Assembly (NCBI GenBank): GCA_045107135.1
Contig: JASFZI010000039.1
Span: 1-6,846 of the forward strand
DNA from: UBA6164 sp045107135
Lineage (GTDB): Bacteria > Patescibacteriota > Gracilibacteria > BD1-5 > UBA6164
Direction of reading: 5' to 3'
Length of the DNA: 6,846 bases
Shown here: piece by piece, positions 1 to 6,846 of the stretch
Layout of the letters: each line of letters starts with the position of its first letter
Numbering within the stretch: position 1 is the stretch's first letter
Program-made: the position numbers and the translations under genes
Notes under the pieces: model-generated
What the model was told of the DNA's origin: nothing
The model's database searches: none
Seen by the model: the letters and a program-made list of their open reading frames with translations, nothing else

Positions 1-606
1 GTATTGGATGTTATTACTAAGTTTATTGGTGAAAATGCTAAGGCTCCAACAATTGAAGAATTGACAGTTTTACTTAGTCAAAAATCAAAAAGATGAGTAG
101 TTCAATATCTTGAAGCTTTAGAAAAAAAGTGATTTTTAACTAGGTGAAGATGATATAGATCAATAAGTTTAGGTAATAATGTTTGATTCCAGACGACATT
201 AAATATACCTATCTTAGGTTATGCTAATGCAGGTACTCCTTTAGTTGATGCTAATGAAACTAGTTATTGAGTTTTACCAATTTCTAAAAAAATAATTACC
301 TGAAGTGAACAAAATTATTTTATATTAAAAGTTGAATGAACGTCTATGAATAATTTTATGGTTAATTGAAAAACTATTGATAACGGAAGCTATGTTTTGA
401 TTAAAAAAGATGAAACAACTACCAATTCTAAAGATGCTTTCCTATTTATTGTAAATTGATCAGCAACTCTTAAAAAATTCAAAAGAGATGGAGATACAAT
501 TTATCTTTTACCAGACTCAAAAGATGATTATCATAAACCAATCATCCTCTCAGAAGAAGATAATTTGATGATAAATGGTAAAATAACTGATGTATTTAAT
601 TTTTAG
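1..606 (+). CDS. lexA: LexA SOS repressor / S24 autopeptidase, 5' end cut by window edge
   Basis: This is the SOS transcriptional repressor, a DNA-binding protein that cleaves itself when RecA filaments form. The frame is open from base 1 with TGA read as Gly and stops at TAG 604-606, giving 201 visible residues; roughly 10 N-terminal residues lie outside the window. Residues 1-60 match the LexA winged helix, with TIEEL and YLEALEKKGF followed by a wing-like RGRGYRSISL. The S24 domain follows. The Ala-Gly cleavage bond sits in YANAGTPL (A77-G78), the nucleophile is Ser115 in VEGTSM, and the base is Lys158 in ATLKKFKRDG. The cleavage site and dyad look intact. Gly in the serine loop (337-339) is encoded by TGA. 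The C-terminus keeps the LLP, KPIIL and INGKITDVF strands. The gene faces ppk2 across a shared hairpin. Its promoter and any SOS box are outside the window. A UmuD-type protein is unlikely because the DNA-binding domain is present. Confidence 0.94.
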
Positions 607-611
607 GAAAT

Positions 612-697
612 AAAAAAACTCCCCCTATTCACTTCGTTCATTTCCCCCTCATTGAGGGGGAGAAGACTATTAGAATTGATTTAGGGGGAGTTTTTTT
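612..697. terminator. Nested C5/G5 palindrome, probable bidirectional terminator
   Basis: A perfect 15-bp inverted repeat (612-626 with 683-697) carries A7 on its outer left end and T7 on its outer right end. Transcripts from either side would therefore end in a GC-rich stem followed by a U-run. Inside it lies a second hairpin, CCCCCTC (644-650) with GAGGGGG (654-660) and a 3-nt loop. It separates convergent lexA and ppk2, and its right T-run overlaps the ppk2 stop codon (TAA, complement of 696-698). The four C5/G5 blocks could also pair in an alternative arrangement. The GC content is far above the surroundings, which fits a dispersed palindromic repeat, but only one copy is visible here. 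Confidence 0.75.
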
Positions 698-1856
698 ACT
701 CAAATAAATCTTTTTTAATATCAATTTCTTCTTTTAATCTATTAGCTTTAGTCATTCAGTCACTGACTATTTCATAATCAAGTTTTAAATTCTTATTATC
801 AGTTTTATCTTCGTAATCATATTGATTTAATACATATTTTATTGCATTAATTCTTGCTTTTTTCTTGTCATTACTATTTATTAGTATCCAAGGGGCATTT
901 TTAGAATGTGTAGCAGTAAAGTTTTTGTATTCTGCAAGTGTGTATTTTTCCCATAATTGTTGTGATAATTGATCAATAGGGGAAAGTTTATATTGTTTTA
1001 GTGGATTATATTTTCTTGCTTCAAATCTTCTTGCTTGCTCTTCTTTTCATACCGAGAAATAAAATTTAATTACTTTTACTCCTGAATCTACAAGCATTTT
1101 TTCAAATTTTGGAGCATCTTTTAAAAATCTTTTATATTTTTCTTCTGATACAAATCACATAACTGGTTCAACTCAACCTCTATTATACCAAGATCTATCA
1201 AAAAGTGTCATTTCTCAACCAGCTGGTAGATGATTTATATATCTTTGGAAATACCATTCAGTTTTTTCTCTTTCTGAAGGTTTCTCAAGTGCTACTACTC
1301 TAGCTCATCTTGGGTTTAAATATTCAGTAAATCTTTTAATTGTACCTCATTTTCCAGCTGCATCTCTTCATTCAAAAATAATAAGTAATTTTTTTCAGTT
1401 TTCTTTTATATGTTTTTGAAGTTTTAATAATTCAAGTTGTAAATTTATTAATTCTTTTTCATATGCTACTTTTTTCTTTTTCACACAATAATTCAAATAT
1501 TTATTTTTTTTCTCACTAGGAATAGAATCACATTTTTTATAATTATTTTCTACTTCTTCTATTACATTAATTAATTTTGATTTTTCTTTTTTATTATTAA
1601 CTTCTTCAATGTATATGTCAAACTCTTCAATTAATTCTTCTATAATTTTATATTCCTTTTTTGATGTTTTTGATATTTTTTTAGGATTTTCTTCTAAAAG
1701 ATTTATTAATTTATTCTTTAATACTTTTAAATTATCAATATCTTTATCTTCTTTGAATTTTGTGAATAATTTTTCAATTTCTTTGATAAATTTAACAATT
1801 ACTTTATCGCTTAATTTTATGTGTTTGTTAAAAATTTGGTATGAAAGAGTAGGCAT
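696..1856 (-). CDS. ppk2: Polyphosphate kinase 2 (PPK2), class-I-like, with N-terminal extension
   Basis: PPK2 enzymes move phosphate between polyphosphate and nucleotides; class I enzymes mainly make NTP from NDP. The protein has 386 residues with TGA read as Gly. The kinase domain runs from about residue 125 to the end: Walker A GRDAAGKGGT at 163-172, then NPRGARVVALEKPS, EREKTEWYFQRYI and PAGGEM, Walker B LFDRSWYNR at 218-226, then GVEPVMGF, a FSVGKEEQARRF lid and KLSPID. The acidic EREKT segment suits class I. At least nine glycines are TGA, including 154, 163 and 170. Residues 1-120 form a Lys/Glu-rich, probably helical extension that I do not recognise. Codon 1 is the only Met before the kinase domain, so the start is well fixed. 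The gene is transcribed away from aspS and converges on lexA. I assign a family and probable class, not a proven substrate. Confidence 0.95.
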
Positions 1857-1909
1857 TGGTCTTTTCTTATGTAATAAAACTATATGAATAAATTTTACTA
1901 TATAAATTT

Positions 1910-1915
1910 ATTATA
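1910..1915 (-). promoter_or_regulatory. Candidate -10 box for ppk2
   Basis: The complement strand reads TATAAT here, about 53 bases upstream of the ppk2 ATG, in the divergent spacer shared with aspS. No convincing -35 hexamer lies 15-19 bp further upstream, only an A/T-rich GAAAAA-like stretch. In an AT-rich spacer such a hexamer can occur by chance, so this is tentative. Confidence 0.3.
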
Positions 1916-1968
1916 GTCAAAAAAAAGTAGATTTTTTCTTAAAATACTCGTTTTTATTGAATAAATGC

Positions 1969-1995
1969 TTGATTTTTCACGTTTTTTAATATAAT
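1969..1995 (+). promoter_or_regulatory. Candidate promoter for aspS-corA
   Basis: TTGATT (1969-1974) and a perfect TATAAT (1990-1995) are separated by 15 bp, slightly short of the usual 17. Transcription would start near 2002 and leave a leader of about 26 nt before the aspS ATG. No Shine-Dalgarno-like purine run is present in that leader. A small palindrome, AGATTT-T-AAATCT (2001-2013), sits at the expected start of transcription. Confidence 0.45.
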
Positions 1996-2027
1996 TAAAA
2001 AGATTTTAAATCTAATTATTATTAAAA

Positions 2028-3848
2028 ATGTTAAGAAGTCATAAATGTAGCGAACTTAAAAAAGAAAATATCTGAGAAAAAGTTACTTTATCAGGTTGGG
2101 TAAGTAATAGAAGAGACCATGGATGAATTATATTCATAGATTTAAGGGATAGATATGGTTTAACTCAAGTAGTGTTTGATCCAGAAGATGATAAATTATC
2201 TTGGGAAACAGCTAATACTTTCAGAAGTGAATATGTTATTCAAGTTGAATGAACTGTTAGATCAAGGCCTGAATGACAAGCTAATTCAAGAATGGAAACA
2301 TGAGAAATAGAAATTATTGTATCAAATGTTTCACTTTTATCAAAATCAAAAACTCCTCCTTTTGAGCTTGATGAACATTCTACTGAAGCAAATGAAGATA
2401 TAAGATTAAAGTATAGATATCTTGATATTAGAAGAAAAAAAATTCTAGATTATATTAAATTTAGATCTAGTATGACTAATTATATTAGAAACTGGTTTAG
2501 TACAAGAGATTTTATTGATATTCAAACACCTATTTTAGCAAATTCTTCACCTGAATGAGCAAGGGATTTTTTAGTGGCGTCTAGACTAAACCCAGGTACT
2601 TTTTATGCATTACCACAAGCACCTCAACAATTTAAGCAATTACTTATGGTTGGTTGAGTTGATAAGTATTTTCAAATAGCACCATGTTTTAGAGATGAAG
2701 ATCCTAGAGCAGATAGACATGCATGAGATTTTTATCAAATTGATTGTGAAATGAGTTTTGTTGAACAAGAGGATATATTTACTGTTGTAGAGGATTTTTT
2801 GGAAGATATTACACAAAAATTAACTACTAAAAAAATAATTAAAGAAACTAAGTGAAATGATGTTATTAGAGAAAATGGTAAGTTTTTTACGTTAACACAT
2901 AAAGAAGCTATTGAAAAATATGGTAGTGATAAACCAGATTTGAGATATGGAATGGAATTGGTCGATGTAATTGATATTTTTGCTAGATCTACAAATGAAA
3001 TATTTTCAAATATTGCTTCTGATTTAGAAAATAATAGAATTAAGGCTATAAAAGTTACTAATTGAGATAATGTATTTTCAAAAACTCAAATGAAAAATTT
3101 TGAAAAATATGTAAAACAATATGGTGCTCATGGTCTTTGATATTTTCAAATGAAGGATGATGGATTAAAAGGACCATTAAATAAATTCTTTTCTGAAGAT
3201 GATTTAAGTGAAATAGTTTCAAGGACAGACCTAAAAGTATGAGATGTTGTATTTTTTGGAGCAGGAGATAAAAAAGTAGTGTGTAATTATATGTGAAGAT
3301 TTAGAGTGTATCTTGCAGAATTAATGAATATTATAAATAGTGAAGAAATTTCATTTTGTTGGATTACAGATTTTCCTATTTTTGAGAAAGATGAAATTAC
3401 AGGAAAAATAGATTTTGAACATAATCCCTTTTCTATGCCGACTTGATGAGTGGGAGATTTAGAAAAAGAATGAGATGATTTATTAAATATAACAGGATTA
3501 CAATATGATTTATCATGTAATTGATATGAAATACTTTCATGAGCAATTAGAAACCATGATATAAAATCACTTGTTAAAGCATTTGAAAAAGTAGGTAGAA
3601 GTGAAGATGAAGTAAAAGAAAAATTTGGAGCTATGTATGAAGCATTTTGATATTGAGTACCACCTCATGGAGGTTTTGCAATATGAATGGATAGATTAAT
3701 GATGATATATCTTGATGAAGAAAATATAAGAGATATATACGCTTTCCCTAAATCTTGAAAAGCTCAAGATGTAATGATGAATTCACCAATATTAGTTGAT
3801 AGTGAACAATTAAACGAGTTGCATATTGAAATTAAAGATGATGACTAA
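2028..3848 (+). CDS. aspS: Aspartyl-tRNA synthetase, bacterial type, predicted non-discriminating
   Basis: This class II synthetase charges tRNA with aspartate in the cytoplasm. The protein has 606 residues, close to the ~590 of bacterial AspRS. It has an N-terminal OB-fold anticodon-binding domain (about 1-105, GWVSNRRDHG), a catalytic core, a GAD-type insertion (about 300-410) and a normal C-terminus. Motif 1 contains Pro168 in IQTPIL, motif 2 is FRDEDPRADRH (221-231), and motif 3 is GMDRL with Arg556; motif 3 Gly553 is a TGA codon. YGSDKPDLR, conserved in the family, is present. His31 and Gly83 match the pair that relaxes tRNA choice in the Pseudomonas aeruginosa enzyme, where E. coli has Leu30. 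It may therefore also make Asp-tRNA(Asn) for a GatCAB amidotransferase. About half of its glycines are TGA (22 of 43 by hand count). The ATG is chosen because it opens the OB fold at the usual distance; there is no Shine-Dalgarno sequence. corA follows after 32 bp. Confidence 0.98.
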
Positions 3849-3880
3849 AAAATATTAATTATATATTAATAAAAAAATAT

Positions 3881-4798
3881 ATGTTGAGAGAATTAAAACT
3901 AGGTTGAATTAAATGGATTGATGCAGTTTGATTAAATCCAGATGAAAAAGAAGTTCTTATTGAAAAATACAAAGTTCATGAGCTGGATGTAGAGGCATGT
4001 AGAGAATGAAATCAAAAAGCAAGAATCGATAATTATCCAGATTATTCATTTCTTATTTTACATTTTCCAAAATATGATATTCTAAAAAAAATATATATAT
4101 TAAATGAATTTAATATATTCTTATGAAAAGATTTTTTAATAACATTTAGAGATGATACATGAAGTCATATTGATAAAATTTTTGAAAATTATAGTAATGT
4201 AAAAGTAAATACAAGAAAAAAAGATATTAAAGTTTCAACAGGATATATTCTTTATGAAATTACTCAAGCCATGCTTGAAAAAATGTTTACTGTGACTAGA
4301 AAAATAACTAGTGATTTGAAAGATTTAGAGTGAAAAATTTTTGATTGAGATAATAATAGTTCTTTAGTAAAAGACATATTAATTAAAAAGAGAAATATAA
4401 TTCTTTTAAAACATATGTTTAAACCACAAATAATGGTTATTAAACAACTTGAAATCACTGTAAATAAGATATATGCTTGAGAAATAGAGGTTTATTTTGA
4501 AGATCTTGAAGATAAAATTGAACAAATAATAAACGAGATAAGTATACTTCATGAACATATTGAAAGTATTGAGGATACTTTCAAATCTATGATAGATATT
4601 AAAACCAATTTTGTAATTAAAGTTCTTACAGTTTTCTCAGCTTTCATGCTACCATTAACACTTATTACAAGTTTTTATTGAATGAATGTTGATCTTCCAT
4701 TTGTTGAAAATATACAGTTTGTATTTCTATTATTAATTTTAAGTTCATTTATAATGGTTCTGATATATATCTTTTTGAGACAAAAGGGTAAGTTTTAG
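3881..4798 (+). CDS. corA: CorA family Mg2+/divalent cation channel
   Basis: CorA forms a homopentameric inner-membrane channel that takes up Mg2+ (also Co2+ or Ni2+ in some members). The 305-residue product is slightly shorter than typical CorA (about 315-350). A soluble N-terminal domain leads into a long helix-rich stalk (YFEDLEDKIEQI, then SIEDTFKSMIDIKTN). Two transmembrane helices follow at about 244-265 (KVLTVFSAFMLPLTLITSF) and 279-299. The selectivity-filter motif YGMN is at 266-269, with Gly267 encoded by TGA, which is among the strongest evidence for TGA as Gly. The tail after TM2 is short and basic (RQKGKF), as expected for a cytoplasmic C-terminus. Nine of its 12 glycines are TGA. 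The 32-bp AT-only gap after aspS holds no terminator, so the two genes are probably co-transcribed; the hairpin at 4836-4875 closes the unit. Ion preference cannot be read from the sequence. Confidence 0.96.
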
Positions 4799-4835
4799 CA
4801 TTATCTAAAGTAATAAAACAATATTATTAATTGTC

Positions 4836-4875
4836 AATCTAAAATATTACATTTTATTTAATATTTTAGATTTTT
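4836..4875 (+). terminator. Hairpin terminator after corA
   Basis: A perfect 14-bp inverted repeat (4836-4849 with 4859-4872) with a 9-nt loop is followed by a short T-run (4871-4875), 38 bases beyond the corA stop. The stem is very AT-rich (two G-C pairs), so its strength is uncertain. Position and shape fit the end of the aspS-corA transcript. Confidence 0.6.
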
Positions 4876-4878
4876 ATA

Positions 4879-4884
4879 TATAAT
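4879..4884 (+). promoter_or_regulatory. Candidate -10 box for the pilin-like gene
   Basis: TATAAT lies 35 bases upstream of the GTG start and just after the corA hairpin. No clear -35 element precedes it, because the expected place is inside the hairpin. An alternative TATTAT is at 4890-4895. The call rests mainly on the need for a promoter after the terminator. Confidence 0.3.
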
Positions 4885-4919
4885 AGAAGTATTATATTTT
4901 ATCTTTAAATACAACTATA

Positions 4920-6515
4920 GTGAATAAAAATAAAAAAGCCTTCACTCTAGTAGAACTAATAGTAGTAATAACTATTCTAGCTATTCTATGAACAATAGCT
5001 TTCATATCGTTACAATGATATAGTAAAGATGCTAGAGATTCAACTAGAATATCAGATATAAATAGTATGAAAACATCATTAGAGTTATTTAACTTAAATG
5101 CATGAAAATATCCAGATCCAGATAGTTGAGAAAATGTTACGTTCAGCTGATGAATAGTGTGGACTCAGTGAACTATATGAGGACAGGTTATTACAAATTT
5201 AAATAGTCTGTCAAAGAAACCAATAGATCCATTGATAGGAAGAGAATACGCATATTCTGTGTTAAATACAAAACAAGAATATCAATTATGAACAATTCTT
5301 GAATGAGGACAAATTTGATTATCATGATTTAATGATACGTATGCAGCAGGTGATGAACAAATAAGTGCATATATTACATGAAATTATAATTGAGTATTGG
5401 CTAAAGTATCAACATGATCAATTACTTATGTGTTAGCTGTACCATGCATCATATCATCAGAAGTATGAGATCTACTTGATATAATTACAAATAAACAATT
5501 GTCATATGACGGATTTTCAAATTTATGGAGATCTTATTCATGAACACTATTTGATATAAATTGAGAAACTGACTTAACTCTCACTAATAAATTAGTGTTA
5601 TATTCTTGAGTACTAACAGACTTAAAAGATTCTGATACACAAATTCAATTTGCATCAGACTTGCAATTTGCATATTCATGAACACAGATATCTAATATAT
5701 GAGAAATAGAAAATATTTTGATGATGGATACTGTTTCTGATGTTGAATGAACAAGATTTCTTATTCAGGCATTAATTCAAAATTCGGTTGATCATACGAT
5801 GTTAATTACAGCTACAAATACAACAGAAGATACCCCCACTCCTATAGTTGAATTTGTATCAACTTGGAATACAGAAAATATATGATGAATAACATCTTCT
5901 AACCAAATAAAATTGCCACTAAACTCTGGTGGAGTATATGATTTTACAGTTGATTGGGGAGATGCAATAACAAGTAATATAACTACTTTTAATCAATTAG
6001 AAATAACTCATACTTATGCTACAGCCTGAATATATGATGTAACAATAACATGAGATATAGAGTGATTTCAATTTGGTAATGGTTGAGATAAAACTAAATT
6101 AATAGAAATAAAGAGCTGGGGACCTTTAAAATTGGGTAATAGTGGATCATATTTTAGTTGATGTTCTAACTTAACTAGTATATCAGCTACTGATTTACCA
6201 GATTTTAGTTGAACAACAACATTTGGTGAAATGTTTGGTTATAATGAAAAATTATCTAATATTACAAATATAAATTTGTGGGATATAAGCGGTGTAAGTG
6301 ATATGCATATGATGTTTGCGGGAGCTACTTTATTCAACCAAGATATATGAAATTGGGATGTAAGTAATGTTACTAATATGCCAGGTATGTTTTGGCAAGC
6401 TGAATCATTTGATCAAGACATTAGTATGTGGGATATAACAAATGTTGTAGATTCTTCGTTTTTTGATATAAGTACTCCTGTTACTTGGTTAGCTGATGAA
6501 AAGCCATCGTTTTAG
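4920..6515 (+). CDS. Type IV prepilin-like protein with PKD-like domain and DUF285/BspA-type repeats
   Basis: A 531-residue secreted or surface protein that joins a type IV pilin N-terminus to an adhesin-like C-terminus. The start is GTG; the leader MNKNKKA precedes the prepilin signature FTLVELIVVITILAILG, with Glu at mature position 5. The -1 residue is Ala rather than the usual Gly. Residues 8-30 form the hydrophobic assembly helix, followed by SKDARDSTRISDINSM and KYPDP, typical of type II pseudopilins and type IV pilins. Residues about 60-300 are a Gly/Ser/Thr-rich region I cannot assign. A TEDTPTP linker (302-308) leads to a PKD-like fold with DWGD (345-348) and HTYATAGIYDVTITG (364-378). 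From about 400 come W-G-P-L-K-L and DUF285 repeats with WDIS/WDVSN at 454, 479 and 504. The C-terminus looks natural and not truncated. The gene is flanked by hairpins, so it is probably monocistronic. It could be a minor or major pilin or an adhesin; host-cell contact is inference. Confidence 0.9.
6231..6461 (+). repeat. Three DUF285-type repeats within the pilin-like protein
   Basis: Three consecutive units each start with Met-Phe (residues 438, 465, 490) and carry a WD(I/V)-S/T-N/G core (Trp454, 479, 504). The Trp-to-Trp period is exactly 25 residues; the first unit is two residues longer before its Trp. The middle unit, with FNQDIGNWDVSNVTNM, is the closest to the DUF285 consensus known from Mycoplasma and BspA-like surface proteins. 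The DNA copies have diverged, so this is a protein-level repeat rather than a recent tandem duplication. Confidence 0.88.
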
Positions 6516-6553
6516 TTATTAGACTATTTTACTAATAATATGAACATTTTTTT

Positions 6554-6586
6554 AAAACAAGTTTAGTATTTAAACTTGTTTTTTTT
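6554..6586 (+). terminator. Intrinsic terminator after the pilin-like gene
   Basis: A perfect 12-bp stem (6554-6565 with 6571-6582) with the 5-nt loop GTATT is followed by eight T's (6579-6586). It lies 38 bases after the pilin stop codon. This is the clearest classical rho-independent terminator in the window and separates the pilin gene from der. Confidence 0.88.
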
Positions 6587-6596
6587 GAAAAATCAA

Positions 6597-6602
6597 TATA
6601 AT
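6597..6602 (+). promoter_or_regulatory. Candidate -10 box for der
   Basis: TATAAT sits 40 bases upstream of the der ATG and just beyond the pilin terminator. Its context AATATAATT matches that of the aspS -10 box. A possible -35, TTGTTT at 6576-6581 with a 15-bp spacer, overlaps the terminator stem. TATTAT at 6619-6624 is an alternative. Confidence 0.35.
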
Positions 6603-6642
6603 TCTTACGTTAAAAAAATATTATCTAAATAAATCAAAAATC

Positions 6643-6846
6643 ATGTTAGCAAAAGTAACAATAATAGGTAGACCAAATGTTGGTAAATCAAGTTTTTTTA
6701 ATATGTTTACAGGGCATAAAATTGCTATTGTAGCTGATGAAGAAGGGACAACAAGAGATATTTCTGAATATGAGTATCATGATGAAGAAAATGGTTTAGC
6801 ATATATAGTATCAGATTCTGGATGATTGGATTTTTCAAGTAAAACT
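6643..6846 (+). CDS. der: Ribosome-assembly GTPase Der (EngA), 3' end cut by window edge
   Basis: Der is an essential GTPase with two tandem G domains that helps mature the 50S ribosomal subunit. Only the first 68 codons of the first G domain are visible. G1/Walker A is GRPNVGKSS (9-17), G2 is the EGTTRD segment (34-39), and G3 is DSGG (58-61), where family members usually have DTGG. Gly61 (6823-6825) is TGA, so with the standard code the frame would stop there, yet it continues to the window edge. The start is the ATG four codons before the first beta-strand (VTIIG), the usual Der position, without a Shine-Dalgarno sequence. Era or another TrmE-Era-family GTPase is less likely: Der G1 is typically GRPNVGKS, and IVADEEGTTRD closely matches Der G2 and its flank. 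The second G domain and KH-like domain should lie downstream. Confidence 0.93.

Noticed and set aside
1..606. lexA as a pseudogene because of many TGA triplets
   Set aside because: With TGA as Gly the frame is intact, and cleavage site, Ser115 and Lys158 are all present.
612..697. Insertion sequence or CRISPR repeat at the C5/G5 element
   Set aside because: There is no transposase and no regularly spaced repeat-spacer pattern; only one palindromic unit is present, so I describe it as a terminator or repeat.
1609..1887. A 92-codon + strand open frame opposite the ppk2 N-terminus
   Set aside because: It is antisense to the Lys/Glu-rich ppk2 coding region; its Phe/Ser/Leu-rich composition is just the complement of those codons, and it resembles no known family.
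3849..3880. Terminator between aspS and corA from ATTAAT inverted repeats
   Set aside because: The arms are only 6 bp of pure A/T, so a stable hairpin is unlikely; the short gap fits co-transcription.
4264..4458. A 64-codon - strand open frame inside corA
   Set aside because: It lies fully antisense to the well-supported CorA stalk region and has no recognisable features.
1..6846. Mycoplasma/Spiroplasma code (TGA = Trp), suggested by low GC and DUF285 repeats
   Set aside because: TGA falls on invariant glycines (GMN, Walker A, motif 3, G3), while conserved Trp positions use TGG.

Overview
The window reads as a fragment of an AT-rich genome in which TGA is a sense codon for glycine (translation table 25). 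Six protein genes become continuous and family-typical only under this reading. TGA falls on glycines that are nearly invariant: the GMN motif of CorA, motif 3 of AspRS, the Walker A region of PPK2, the serine loop of LexA and the G3 loop of Der. Tryptophan stays TGG, and all visible stops are TAA or TAG. Arginine is written only with AGA/AGG; I found no in-frame CGN codon. With the AT-rich composition and the lack of Shine-Dalgarno sequences, this points to Candidate Phyla Radiation bacteria of the Absconditabacteria (SR1) / Gracilibacteria group. That assignment is inferred from the code, not from a marker-gene tree.

Layout, left to right: the C-terminal ~200 residues of LexA (+, cut by the left edge); a C5/G5-rich nested palindrome that looks like a bidirectional terminator; a class-I-like polyphosphate kinase 2 with an unusual ~120-residue N-terminal extension (-); a 171-bp divergent promoter region; aspS (+), a bacterial-type AspRS whose His31/Gly83 pair predicts a non-discriminating enzyme; corA (+), 32 bp downstream and probably co-transcribed; a hairpin terminator; a 531-residue prepilin-like protein (+) with a PKD-like domain and DUF285/BspA-type repeats; a strong intrinsic terminator; and the first 68 codons of der (+, cut by the right edge).

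Most of the window is housekeeping: SOS control, phosphate/nucleotide energy, translation, Mg2+ transport and ribosome assembly. The gene that stands out is the pilin chimera. It joins a type IV prepilin N-terminus to an adhesin-like surface module and is bounded by hairpins on both sides. A cell-contact role is attractive because relatives in this group live attached to other bacteria, but that role is inference. No tRNA, rRNA, CRISPR array, transposase or phage gene was seen. No gene-free stretch exceeds 300 bases; the longest is 171 bases.
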